From: Propionibacteriaceae bacterium
Lineage (GTDB): Bacteria; Actinomycetota; Actinomycetes; Propionibacteriales; Propionibacteriaceae
DNA length: 57,504 bases
Assembly (NCBI GenBank): GCA_017882685.1
Contig: JADGPA010000074.1
Coordinates: 1-57,504 of the forward strand
Direction: 5' to 3'
Positions 15,636-23,511 of this stretch are shown here, one piece after another (the first letter of the stretch is position 1; every line of letters begins with the position of its first letter). The translations under genes and the position numbers were made by a program. Below the pieces are notes generated by a model, which ran no database searches, was not told where the DNA came from, and saw only the letters and a program-made list of their open reading frames with translations.

Positions 15636-17105
15636 GTGCGCTACCTGTCCACCCGCGGTGAGCCCGGCGTCCCCGGGCTCGGCTTCTGCGACATCCTGCT
15701 GGAGGGTCTTGCCCCCGACGGGGGACTCTTCCTGCCCGAGTCCTACCCGAGGGTGGGCGCCGCGGAATTGGCGCGGTGGCGGAGCGTGCTGGAGTCGGAC
15801 GGGTACGCCGCCCTGGCTTTTGCCGTGCTCAGGTTGTTCATCGACGACATCCCCGATGCCGACCTGCGCGGCATCTGCGAGCGGGCCTACACCGATGCCG
15901 TCTTCAGCAGCCCCCAGATCGTGCCGGTCACCGAGATCGAGGGCGGCCTGTGGCTGGCCCACCTGTCCGGGGGCCCGACCGCTGCGTTCAAGGACATGGC
16001 CATGCAGCTGCTCGGCCAGCTGTTCGAGTACGAACTGGAGCGGCGCGGCAGCGAGCTGAACATACTTGGCGCCACCAGCGGCGACACCGGGTCGGCTGCG
16101 GAGTACGCGATGCTCGGGCTGCCCCGCGTCCGCGTGTTCATGCTGACGCCGGCGGGACGGATGACGCCGTTCCAGCAGGCCCAGATGTTCAGCCTCGACG
16201 ACCCGGCGATCGTCAATATCGCGGTCGATGGCGTCTTCGACGACTCCCAGGACCTGGTGAAGGCTGTCGCCAGCGACCTTGAGTTCAAGCAGAGGCACTC
16301 CCTGGGCGCAGTGAACTCGATCAACTGGGCCCGCCTTGTTGCCCAGGTGGTCTACTACGTCGCGGCCTGGCTGCGGGTGACCTCGGCGGAAGACCAGGTC
16401 GTTTCGTTCTGTGTACCCACCGGCAACTTCGGCAACATCTGCGCCGGCCACGTGGCACGGATGATGGGGGTACCGATCGAAACGCTGGTGCTGGCCACCA
16501 ACGAGAACAACGTGCTGGATGAGTTCTTCCGCACCGGCATCTACCGGGTGCGCTCCAGCGCGGAGACCCAGGCCACATCCTCGCCCAGCATGGACATCTC
16601 GAAAGCCAGCAACTTCGAGCGGTTCGTCTTCGACCTGCTCGGACGCGACGCCGCGCGGGTGCGGGAGCTCTTCGCCGTCCAGTTGCTGCGCGACGGCTTC
16701 TTCGACCTGTCGGAGACCCCCGAGTTCGCCGGGCTGCCGGAGCGGTTCGGGTTCGTTTCCGCTGCATCCACGCATGCCGATCGGCTGGCCCACATCGCAG
16801 AGGTTTACCGGCGCGATGGGATCGTCGTCGACCCGCACACCGCCGACGGCATCAAGGTGGCGAGGGACTTCGTGCGTCCCGGCGTCCCGATGATCGTCAC
16901 GGAGACCGCCCTGCCCGTGAAGTTCTCGGCAACGATCGTCGAGGCGATCGGGATGGAGCCGGAGCGTCCAGCCGCCTTCGAGGGCATCGAGGATCTCCCC
17001 CGCCACGTGATCGACCTCCCCAACGACGTGGAAGCGCTCAAGGCCCTGATCGCCGCCCACACCCGACCGGGGACGGTTCCTCTTTCGGTTCAGGAGCCGG
17101 GTTGA
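15636..17105 (+). CDS. thrC: Threonine synthase, with a C-terminal tail encoded by a REP repeat
   Basis: A 489-residue PLP enzyme converting O-phosphohomoserine to threonine. The N-terminal extension MRYLSTRGEPGVPGLGFCDI is of the long E. coli/yeast type. The PLP lysine is K119 in PTAAFKDMAMQ, and LGATSGDTGSAAEYA and CVPTGNFGNICAG are the phosphate-binding loops. The GTG start has TAAGG about 8 bases upstream. The last 12 residues (GTVPLSVQEPG plus the stop region) are read through the first REP copy at 17069-17092, so the natural C-terminus probably ended near AAHTR. No hom or thrB gene is in the window. Confidence 0.95.
   Translation: MRYLSTRGEPGVPGLGFCDILLEGLAPDGGLFLPESYPRVGAAELARWRSVLESDGYAALAFAVLRLFIDDIPDADLRGICERAYTDAVFSSPQIVPVTEIEGGLWLAHLSGGPTAAFKDMAMQLLGQLFEYELERRGSELNILGATSGDTGSAAEYAMLGLPRVRVFMLTPAGRMTPFQQAQMFSLDDPAIVNIAVDGVFDDSQDLVKAVASDLEFKQRHSLGAVNSINWARLVAQVVYYVAAWLRVTSAEDQVVSFCVPTGNFGNICAGHVARMMGVPIETLVLATNENNVLDEFFRTGIYRVRSSAETQATSSPSMDISKASNFERFVFDLLGRDAARVRELFAVQLLRDGFFDLSETPEFAGLPERFGFVSAASTHADRLAHIAEVYRRDGIVVDPHTADGIKVARDFVRPGVPMIVTETALPVKFSATIVEAIGMEPERPAAFEGIEDLPRHVIDLPNDVEALKALIAAHTRPGTVPLSVQEPG
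17069..17092 (+). repeat. REP copy 1 (left, inside thrC 3' end)
   Basis: A 24-base unit beginning GGGGACGGTTCCT and ending TTCGGTTCA. With TGAACCGAA at 17103-17111 it makes a perfect 9-base-pair hairpin around a 10-base loop. It is the outermost left copy of four that bracket the transposase gene at 17279-18061. It lies in the thrC reading frame. Confidence 0.88.
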
Positions 17106-17114
17106 ACCGAACCT

Positions 17115-17138
17115 GGGGACGGTTCTTCTTTCGGTTCA
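17115..17138 (+). repeat. REP copy 2 (left)
   Basis: A 24-base unit with the same orientation as copy 1, starting GGGGACGGTTCT and ending TTCGGTTCA; it differs from copy 1 by a single base (C to T at unit position 12). It is immediately preceded by TGAACCGAACC, the start of a right-type copy in reverse orientation. Confidence 0.88.
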
Positions 17139-17278
17139 TAGGCTTCGGGCGGCCGATGTCATCGGTTATCCACAGGCACGACGGGACGCTGCGCGATTAC
17201 CCACAGATTGGTGTTTGGGGACCGCCGTTCTGACCAAACCTGCTTAGGCTCTTGAGGCGCTTCGAAAGAGGGATCGCC

Positions 17279-18061
17279 ATGCCACGTCACGCCAGACAGC
17301 TCGCAGAGTCCGGGATATACCACGTGATGCTGCGAGGGGTGAACCGGGACGCGATCTTCCTTGACGACGAGGACTGCGCACGATTCCTCCTTGCGCTGGG
17401 CCAAGCCAAAGCTGCGTCCGGTTGCAGCGTCCTTGCTTACTGCCTCATGAGCAACCACGCGCATCTGGTCCTCCGCACCGCCGAGGAACCGATCGGTGCC
17501 GTCGTCAAGCGTCTCGGCGTCCGGTACGCCGGTTGGTTCAACCGCAAATACGGGCGCATCGGGCACCTGTTCCAGGACCGGTTCAAGAGCCTGCCGGTAG
17601 AGGACGACGCGTACTTCGTCACCCTCCTTCAATATGTGTGGAACAACCCGGTTGAGGCCGGGCTGGTCGACCTTCCGGAAGAATATCTCTGGAGCAGTCG
17701 TCGCCTCCTCGGGCACGAATCACCGCTTGTCGACGGGGGCCAGCTGCGCAAGCTGCTGCCCGCGGATCCTCTCGCCTGGGTCGCGCCCACCCTGCAACTG
17801 CCGGGTGGTCCGACCCTGAAACGGCTACGCCAGCCGGGCCATAGCGAGGAGGAGGTGACGGAGCTCCTTCGACGAGCGTGCGGAGCAGGCAACCCTGAGG
17901 ACTACTTCAAGCTCCATGCGACGGCGCAGCAGCGCGCCATCCGAGAGCTGAGAACGCGCTCCGTCGCATACGCGCAGATCGCAAAGGCAACAGGACTCAG
18001 CACTTCGACCGTCAGACGGCTTCACGTCGCCCCGTTGCCTGCGTCACCGATTGCGCAATAG
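17279..18061 (+). CDS. REP-associated tyrosine transposase (RAYT, Y1/HUH family)
   Basis: A 260-residue protein starting at ATG 17279, with GAAAGAGGG about 9 bases upstream. The Y1 transposase domain spans about 1-145. The opening PRHARQLAESGIYHVMLRGVNRD and the metal-binding HUH motif H60-A61-H62 (in MSNHAHLVLR) are typical of the family, and the catalytic tyrosine is probably Y119 in LQYVWNNPVEAGLV. The C-terminal part (about 215-255, AYAQIAKATGLSTSTVRRL) forms a helix-turn-helix. RAYTs nick and rejoin single-stranded DNA at REP hairpins. All motifs are intact, so it may be active. REP copies lie within 150 bases on each side. Confidence 0.92.
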   Translation: MPRHARQLAESGIYHVMLRGVNRDAIFLDDEDCARFLLALGQAKAASGCSVLAYCLMSNHAHLVLRTAEEPIGAVVKRLGVRYAGWFNRKYGRIGHLFQDRFKSLPVEDDAYFVTLLQYVWNNPVEAGLVDLPEEYLWSSRRLLGHESPLVDGGQLRKLLPADPLAWVAPTLQLPGGPTLKRLRQPGHSEEEVTELLRRACGAGNPEDYFKLHATAQQRAIRELRTRSVAYAQIAKATGLSTSTVRRLHVAPLPASPIAQ

Positions 18062-18108
18062 CAGGGCCGGCGGCAACCTCGGGCTTCGATGACTGGACGT
18101 GCCGAGCA

Positions 18109-18132
18109 TGAACCGAACCAGGAACCGTCCCC
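18109..18132 (-). repeat. REP copy 3 (right)
   Basis: On the plus strand it begins TGAACCGAACC and ends GGAACCGTCCCC, the reverse complement of the left type except for two or three central bases (GG instead of CT/TT). It starts 47 bases after the transposase stop codon. Confidence 0.88.
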
Positions 18133-18154
18133 AGGTTCGCGCCAGACGGCGTCC

Positions 18155-18178
18155 TGAACCGAACCAGGAACCGTCCCC
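18155..18178 (-). repeat. REP copy 4 (right, abutting the M3 peptidase stop codon)
   Basis: Identical in sequence to copy 3 and in the same orientation, 22 bases further on. Its last base pair is also the final base of the TAG stop codon of the minus-strand M3 peptidase gene. Confidence 0.88.
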
Positions 18179-20238
18179 TAGACCTTCAGGCCGCGGCGGT
18201 CGAGGAGGTGGCGGAGGTCGGGGTCCTGGCCGCGGTAGTCGCGGAAGGAGTCCATGGCGTCCACCGAGCCTCCCTTGGCGAGCAGCCGACGGCGATAGCG
18301 CTCCCCGTTCTCCCTGGTCAGGCCTCCGTTGGACGTGATGAAGGCGGCGGTGTCCGCGTCGAGCACCTCAGACCAGATGTAGGAGTAGTAGCCGGCGTCG
18401 TAGCCGCCCTCGAAGATGTGCCGGAAGTACGCCGACCGGTACCGCGGCGGCACCAGGTCGTAGTCGAGGCCCACCTTCGCCAGCGCAGCCTTCTCGAACT
18501 CCTCTACCTGCGCGGGGTCAGTGGGCAGCTCTTCCAGCGGCGTCGAATGCCACACCTGGTCGAGCAGCGCTGCAGCCAGGTACTCGGTGGTCTTGAAGCC
18601 CTGCTGGAACAGCGTCGATCCGCGCAACGTCGCCACCCACTCTGCCGGCATCGGCTCCCCGGTCTCGTGGTGTACGGCGTAACGGCTGAGGATCCCCTCG
18701 TCCAGCGCCCACATCTCGTTCACCTGCGACGGGTACTCCACGAAGTCGCGCGGGGTCTCTGTGCCCGACTGCGAGCGGTAGCGGGTGTCGGACAGCAGCC
18801 CGTGCAGCGCGTGGCCGAACTCGTGGAACAGCGTGATCACGTCGTCCCAGGTCATCAGCGTCGGCTGTCCGGCCGGCGGCTTCACCAGGTTCGAGTTGTT
18901 CGAGACCACCGGCAGCTGACCGAGAAGGTGGTTCTGGTCGACCAAGTTGTTCATCCACGCCCCACCCTGCTTGCCCGGACGGGTGTAGAAGTCGGCAACG
19001 AACAACCCGATCGGGGTGCCGTCGGCCTCCGCCACCTCGAAGACGCGCACCTCAGGGTTGTAGCCCATCAGCTCCGCGCGCTCCATGAACGTGATGCCGT
19101 ACAGCCCGTTGGCCGCGGCGAACACGCCTTCGTGCAGCACCCGCTCCAGCTCGAGATAGGGACGCAGGACGGACGCGTCCAGCGCGTAGCGCTCGGCGCG
19201 CAACTGCTCGCTCACGAACTGCCAGTCCCAGGCGGCCAGCGGCGCGTCCGGCTCGAAACGGCGCCACACATGCTCCATGTCCACGGCCTCGTCACGGGCG
19301 TTGTCCACGGCGGCGGGCGCGAGCCGGGTGAGCAGGTCCCAGACCGCCTTGACGGTACGCGCGCAGGCGTCGGCGGCGACGTAGGCGGCGTGGTTGGCGA
19401 AGCCCAGCAGGCTCGCCCGCTCAGCCCGGAGCCGGGTCAGCTCGACGATGATGACCCGGGTGTCGTGGGCTCCCCCCAGGCCGCGATTCACCGAGGCGTG
19501 GTGGATCCGCTCCCGCAGCGGGCGGTTCGTCAGCACGTCCAGCGGACGCTGCGCCGAGGTGTTCTCCAGCTCGATCAGCCAGCCGTCCTGCCCGGTCTGG
19601 GTGGCGCGCTCCATCGAAGCGTCGATCTCCGCCAGGCTGAGCCCGTCCAGCTCCGCGGCGTCGGTGACCAGAACCGCGCCCGCGTTCATCCCTGCCAGCG
19701 CCTCCCTGCCGAAGGCTGACTGGAGCTCGGCGATCCGGTGGTTCACGGTGCGCAGCTTCACCTGGTCCTCCTCGGGCAGGTTCACCCCGGAACGCTCGAA
19801 GGCCAGAAGCTTGCGCTCCAGCCAGTAGGCCGAGGCCGGGTCGAGCTGCACCTCGCCGGCCTCCACACGGACGGCGAGCGCGGCCAGCCGGTCATAGAGC
19901 CTGCGATCGAGGTAGATCGCGTCGCCGTGGGCGGCCAGCTGCGGGGCGATCGCCTCGTCCGCGGCGTCCAGCACATCGTTGGTGTCGGCCGGTTGCTTGG
20001 TGTAGAACGCGTTCAGCGCCCTCGTGAACAGCTGCCCGGACGACTCCCACGCCTCGATCACGTTGGCTATGGTCGCCGGCTCGGGATTCGCGGCAAGGTC
20101 AGCGAGCTGCGCGAGCTGTTCTGCCATCCCGGCCTCGATGGCCGGCCGGTAGTGCTCGTCGCGCACCACGGTGTAGTCGGGCAGCTCGTACGGCAGCGTC
20201 GAGACGGTGGCGAGCGGGTTCAGAGCATCAAGCGGCAT
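18178..20238 (-). CDS. M3-family peptidyl-dipeptidase / oligopeptidase (Dcp-like)
   Basis: A 686-residue cytoplasmic zinc metallopeptidase, about the size of E. coli Dcp and OpdA. The zinc motif HEFGHALHGLLSD has both histidines and the catalytic glutamate, and the third ligand glutamate lies about 25 residues on in FVEYPSQVNEMW. A C-terminal FEGGYDAGYYSYIWSEVLDAD segment is diagnostic of the family. The start is ATG 20238, preceded by AAGGAT; further upstream ATG codons lack a ribosome-binding site. It trims short peptides for recycling. Its TAG stop shares a base with REP copy 4. Confidence 0.94.
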   Translation of the reverse strand: MPLDALNPLATVSTLPYELPDYTVVRDEHYRPAIEAGMAEQLAQLADLAANPEPATIANVIEAWESSGQLFTRALNAFYTKQPADTNDVLDAADEAIAPQLAAHGDAIYLDRRLYDRLAALAVRVEAGEVQLDPASAYWLERKLLAFERSGVNLPEEDQVKLRTVNHRIAELQSAFGREALAGMNAGAVLVTDAAELDGLSLAEIDASMERATQTGQDGWLIELENTSAQRPLDVLTNRPLRERIHHASVNRGLGGAHDTRVIIVELTRLRAERASLLGFANHAAYVAADACARTVKAVWDLLTRLAPAAVDNARDEAVDMEHVWRRFEPDAPLAAWDWQFVSEQLRAERYALDASVLRPYLELERVLHEGVFAAANGLYGITFMERAELMGYNPEVRVFEVAEADGTPIGLFVADFYTRPGKQGGAWMNNLVDQNHLLGQLPVVSNNSNLVKPPAGQPTLMTWDDVITLFHEFGHALHGLLSDTRYRSQSGTETPRDFVEYPSQVNEMWALDEGILSRYAVHHETGEPMPAEWVATLRGSTLFQQGFKTTEYLAAALLDQVWHSTPLEELPTDPAQVEEFEKAALAKVGLDYDLVPPRYRSAYFRHIFEGGYDAGYYSYIWSEVLDADTAAFITSNGGLTRENGERYRRRLLAKGGSVDAMDSFRDYRGQDPDLRHLLDRRGLKV

Positions 20239-20284
20239 GCCGCCCATCCTTGCCGGTGCCGCCCGCGCAGCCAACCACCAGCGG

Positions 20285-21115
20285 TCAGGAACCTGCCGCC
20301 GGGAGCGATTCTGCTGCCATCGCGCTGCGCAGGGCCACCGCGCGGGCCTCGTCCCAGACGACGTCCGGATCGGGTTCAAGGAACCCGGCGGCGATGCTCG
20401 CGCAGCCCAGCGCCGCCAACGACCAGGGCGCCACCCCGCCCCCGAACGGGTCGGCCTCGAGCCGGTCGGACGCGATCGCGGGGTCGGCCAGCGCCATCAG
20501 CACGAGGCCGCGGACGCTGGCAGAGATCATTGCTGCAAGCGTGTCGAAGGAGGTCACCCCCGCGCGCAGCCGGAAGCCGAGCAGGCCGGCCAGCAGCTGC
20601 CAGCCAGAAGCGATGCCGTCGACGAACCGCTGCTGCGCCGCGGCCAGCGCAGCCTGCACCTCTGCCCGGAGGGCGGGGTCGGTGATGCTCAGGAAGGTGG
20701 CGTTGAGGGCAAGGTACGTGCGCCACTCCGCGGACGCGTGCATCACGGTGAAGTCACCGTCGGCGGCCTGCCGCATCAGTTCCACCCCCAGCGCCCACCG
20801 CTCGGCAGGGTCGGCCAGGCGTTCGGCGTCGGCGAGCACGAGGCCGGCGATCAGCCCCCACGATGCGTTCTCCACCACGGCCCTCGGCGTGGCCGCCCGC
20901 GCCAATTCCCGCACCAGGTCGTTGAGGAACAGTTCCTTGCTCGGCCACTTTCTGTAGGCGCCGGTGCGGGAAACGTCGGCAGCCGAGATGACAGCCTCGA
21001 AGCTCAGGTGGTCGAGGCTGACGGTCAGTCCGGCCGCGTTGATCTGGGTAACCGCAGCCGCCAGCATGCGCTCCTCGGTCTGCCGCTGGGAGATCCTCGG
21101 ACGGCGCTCTGGCAT
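20285..21115 (-). CDS. TetR/AcrR-family transcriptional regulator
   Basis: A 276-residue protein, longer than the usual 190-220. The N-terminal helix-turn-helix is at about residues 28-68, with VISAADVSRTGAYRKWPSKELFLNDLV matching the TetR recognition helix region. The ligand-binding domain is unusually large. It is divergent from the flavodoxin gene, which it may control through the shared 73-base region. It is also upstream of, and in the same direction as, the M3 peptidase gene, with 46 bases between them. Confidence 0.85.
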   Translation of the reverse strand: MPERRPRISQRQTEERMLAAAVTQINAAGLTVSLDHLSFEAVISAADVSRTGAYRKWPSKELFLNDLVRELARAATPRAVVENASWGLIAGLVLADAERLADPAERWALGVELMRQAADGDFTVMHASAEWRTYLALNATFLSITDPALRAEVQAALAAAQQRFVDGIASGWQLLAGLLGFRLRAGVTSFDTLAAMISASVRGLVLMALADPAIASDRLEADPFGGGVAPWSLAALGCASIAAGFLEPDPDVVWDEARAVALRSAMAAESLPAAGS

Positions 21116-21126
21116 CTACGCTCCTC

Positions 21127-21172
21127 TTGGGACATAATGTTTCAATGACTTGGTACTCAATGTCTCATCAGC
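21127..21172. promoter_or_regulatory. Divergent promoter region with imperfect inverted repeat (tetR/flavodoxin)
   Basis: This AT-richer stretch between the divergent genes contains GACATAATG and CAATGTC as inverted halves. On the minus strand TTGAGT followed 17 bases later by TTATGT could serve as -35 and -10 for the regulator gene. The layout fits TetR autoregulation with the flavodoxin gene as a second target. The match to a promoter consensus is only moderate. Confidence 0.4.
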
Positions 21173-21188
21173 CTAGCGAGGAGCCAGC

Positions 21189-21692
21189 ATGTCCGTCCTG
21201 ATCGTCGTGGAATCGCTCTTCGGCAACACCATGGCCGTGGCCAGGGCAGTGGCCGCAGGCGTCGCCTCCCGCGGCACCGACGTCACCGTCCTGCGTTGCG
21301 CGGACGCCCCGACAGAGATCCCCGCCGACGTGTCGCTGCTCCTTGCCGGCGCGCCCACCCACAATCTCCACCTGCCCAACCGGGCCAGCCGCACACAGGC
21401 CGTCGGACGCGGCGCCGTCTCCGGTGAAGCTGTCGGGCTTGCGGAGTGGATCGGTACAGCCACGCCACGAAAGGACCTCCGCGTGGTCACGTTCGACACC
21501 ACCACCGGCGGGGCTTTCGCAGGTTCGGCGGCGAAGGCTGCGGCGAAGCTGCTCCGCCGCCGGGGCTTCGGCGCGCCCGAGCAGGGCCCAGGATTCATCG
21601 TCACCGGAACTCCCGGCCCGCTGCGGGACGGCGAGGAGGAGCGCGCCCGCACCTGGGGCGCCGCGCTGGTCAGCGACGCCGTGGCATCGTAG
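21189..21692 (+). CDS. Flavodoxin-like FMN protein
   Basis: A 167-residue protein with the FMN phosphate-binding loop ESLFGNTMAVA at residues 8-18 and the flavodoxin-like segments LLLAGAPTHNLHLP and VVTFDTTTG. A GAGGAGCC ribosome-binding site precedes the ATG. It is probably a low-potential electron carrier or a flavodoxin-like oxidoreductase. It lies opposite the TetR gene and overlaps the convergent membrane-protein gene by 23 bases. Confidence 0.85.
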   Translation: MSVLIVVESLFGNTMAVARAVAAGVASRGTDVTVLRCADAPTEIPADVSLLLAGAPTHNLHLPNRASRTQAVGRGAVSGEAVGLAEWIGTATPRKDLRVVTFDTTTGGAFAGSAAKAAAKLLRRRGFGAPEQGPGFIVTGTPGPLRDGEEERARTWGAALVSDAVAS

Positions 21693-22086
21693 CGATCAGC
21701 AGGCCCAACGTGACGACGTTCACGCCCAGTAGCGCCCACTCCAGCCCCGTCATCTGCGCGGTGATGCCGAGCACCACATTGACGGCCACGACGACGATGG
21801 CAACGATGTGCCCCCACCGCTTCTGCACCGCGACCCAGCGCGCAGCCAGCCCGTAGGCCAGCGCGTCGACGAGGTAGAACAGTCCGACGACGGACGCGAA
21901 GGAGCTCGCCATGCCGGCAGGCGGCACCACGTACAAGCGCACCCCGAGGATCGCCCACAACGCCGCCAGCAGCGCGAGCAGCACCACAGCACCCAGGCGC
22001 AACCGGGCCCGGGCCGAGCCGGGGCCGCCGACCCCGGCGGGTTCGGGGGTCTTCGAGGATCGCCTTGCTGCGCTTGGTCTGACCAC
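21670..22086 (-). CDS. Small four-helix membrane protein, function unknown
   Basis: About 138 residues from GTG 22086. A basic, Pro/Gly-rich N-terminal tail (1-30) precedes four hydrophobic helices (about 31-50, 58-78, 87-108 and 113-133), ending in MPRRR. No catalytic motif is seen. Its composition resembles actinobacterial integral membrane proteins of unknown role. It is convergent with, and overlaps, the flavodoxin gene. Confidence 0.65.
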   Translation of the reverse strand: MVRPSAARRSSKTPEPAGVGGPGSARARLRLGAVVLLALLAALWAILGVRLYVVPPAGMASSFASVVGLFYLVDALAYGLAARWVAVQKRWGHIVAIVVVAVNVVLGITAQMTGLEWALLGVNVVTLGLLIATMPRRR

Positions 22087-22125
22087 GGGCCAACGCTAGC
22101 GGCCCGCTCGGCCTAGGCTGACCGG

Positions 22126-22743
22126 ATGCTGCTCTCACCGGTCGAAGTGATCGGCTACATCGCCTCGGCGCTGGTGGTCGCCTCCCTGGCGATGACGTCC
22201 GTGGTGCGCCTGCGGGTCGTCTCCCTCGTCGGATCGCTGGTCTTCGTCACCTATGGCGTCCTGTTGCCCTCGATCCCGATCATTCTCACCAATGCCGCCG
22301 TCGCCCTGCTGAACGTCTGGTTCCTGCGCAAGGAGTTCAGTCCCAACCGCGACCTCGGCGCAGTGCCGATCGCTTCGGACGCGCCCTTCCTGCTCGACTT
22401 CCTGCGCTCCCACGACGCCGACATCCGCACCTTCCACCCCGGCTTCCAGCCGCCGGCGGCAGGCGACTTCGCCCTGCTGCTCACGCGGGACGGCCTGCCG
22501 GCCGGAGCCCTCATCGGCACCCCGGAGGGCGACGTGCTTCGGCTCCGGGTCGACTACGTGATGCACGCGTACCGCGATTCGCGGATCGGCACCTGGCTGT
22601 ACCGCAGCGGGACCAAGGTGTTCACCGACGCCGGATTCGCAAGCCTCGCCACCGTCCCCGCGTCCGAAGCGCTGCGCCACTACCTTCTTGGCGTCGGCTT
22701 CGTGCGGCGGGACGGGGAACTGGTGCTCGACCTGCGCCCCTGA
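22126..22743 (+). CDS. YgjV-like membrane segment fused to a GNAT-like domain
   Basis: A 205-residue protein. The first 68 residues form three hydrophobic helices resembling YgjV-type inner-membrane proteins (VEVIGYIASALVVASL and LVGSLVFVTYGVLLPSIPI). The rest resembles a degenerate GNAT acetyltransferase: VDYVMHAYRDSRIGTWLYRSGTKVF matches the acetyl-CoA-binding strand-loop-helix, though the RxxGxG/A loop is weak (RDSRIGTW). It may act on, or sense, acetyl-CoA at the membrane. The ATG start has only a weak Shine-Dalgarno. Confidence 0.68.
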   Translation: MLLSPVEVIGYIASALVVASLAMTSVVRLRVVSLVGSLVFVTYGVLLPSIPIILTNAAVALLNVWFLRKEFSPNRDLGAVPIASDAPFLLDFLRSHDADIRTFHPGFQPPAAGDFALLLTRDGLPAGALIGTPEGDVLRLRVDYVMHAYRDSRIGTWLYRSGTKVFTDAGFASLATVPASEALRHYLLGVGFVRRDGELVLDLRP

Positions 22744-22747
22744 TCGA

Positions 22748-23395
22748 TCACTCGCAGAAGCTGAGCTCCCCGGCAGAGACCGTGTCGGGCTTGTCCGCAC
22801 CGATGAACCGGAGCTTGTTCGGCAGCGTGAACATGCGGCCGCCGTCGCCCTCACCGAGGTTCAGGTTCTCCTGCTTGCCCTTCGGATACTTCGCCTTGAG
22901 CTGGGCGAAGGTGAGGTTCAGCGGCACCGCGTCCTGCATCTTCAGGGGGGCAGCGAAGGTGTTCTTCAGCGTGAAACCCCATGCGGAAAGGGAGCGCGGC
23001 GACTTCTTCGACTGGTCCTTGGCCGTGTATTGCACCCACAAACCGCCGTAGATCACCGTCTGCGCCCACGGGCTGGCGTCGTTCAGCTCGCAGAGGATCC
23101 CCTGCGAGCTCTCGTCGGGATCGCCCAGGCGGTCGGTGAGCAGGTCGGTCACGTCGACCTGCTTGGCTCCGAACTTGAGCGTGCCCACGCCGTCCCCGCG
23201 CAGTTCGAGGCCGGTGTCGACGGTCGGGGTGGCAGACGACACCGACGGTGTGGGCGTCAATGTGGGGGTTGCCGAGGACACCGTCGGGGTTGGTGCTGCA
23301 CTCGTGGACGGGGCGACCGGCGGCGTCACCCCACACGCGGTGAGGGTGAGCCCCAGCATTGGGGCGAGGACTGCCAGAAGGCGGTGACGGCTCAT
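22748..23395 (-). CDS. Putative secreted lipoprotein, unknown function
   Basis: A 215-residue protein with a lipoprotein signal peptide; the lipobox LTAC places the lipidated cysteine at residue 21. A Thr/Pro/Ser-rich linker (about 25-58), with SSATPT repeated twice and a third, partial SSA(A)PT-like copy, suggests a cell-wall-spanning tether. The folded domain has two cysteines (in ILCELND and at the C-terminal SFCE) that could form a disulfide. AGGAGC lies 6 bases before the ATG. Confidence 0.72.
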   Translation of the reverse strand: MSRHRLLAVLAPMLGLTLTACGVTPPVAPSTSAAPTPTVSSATPTLTPTPSVSSATPTVDTGLELRGDGVGTLKFGAKQVDVTDLLTDRLGDPDESSQGILCELNDASPWAQTVIYGGLWVQYTAKDQSKKSPRSLSAWGFTLKNTFAAPLKMQDAVPLNLTFAQLKAKYPKGKQENLNLGEGDGGRMFTLPNKLRFIGADKPDTVSAGELSFCE

Positions 23396-23511
23396 CGGGT
23401 GCTCCTGTCATGGGCGGACGCAGGACAAGCAAAGCATCTGGCATCCACGCCCGTCGCCGCCAGCCCCTGATCGGGCTAGCCTGATGGCCTGCCGAACGAT
23501 AGGGGACGGCC

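Larger units (their letters stand above)
17069..18178 (+). mobile_element. RAYT transposase locus bounded by inverted REP repeats
   Basis: About 1.1 kb comprising two REP copies on the left in one orientation, the HUH/Y1 transposase gene, and two REP copies on the right in the opposite orientation. The outer repeats touch the 3' ends of both convergent neighbours (thrC and the M3 peptidase). Such REP-associated tyrosine transposases are usually domesticated single copies that spread REP/BIME sequences rather than jump themselves. Whether this whole unit inserted once, or the repeats were added around a resident gene, cannot be told from one copy. Confidence 0.75.

Noticed and set aside
17069-18178. 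The four 24-base repeats as a small CRISPR array.
   Set aside because: They are in inverted orientation, separated by a transposase gene and by 22-base gaps without spacer regularity, and no cas gene is present.
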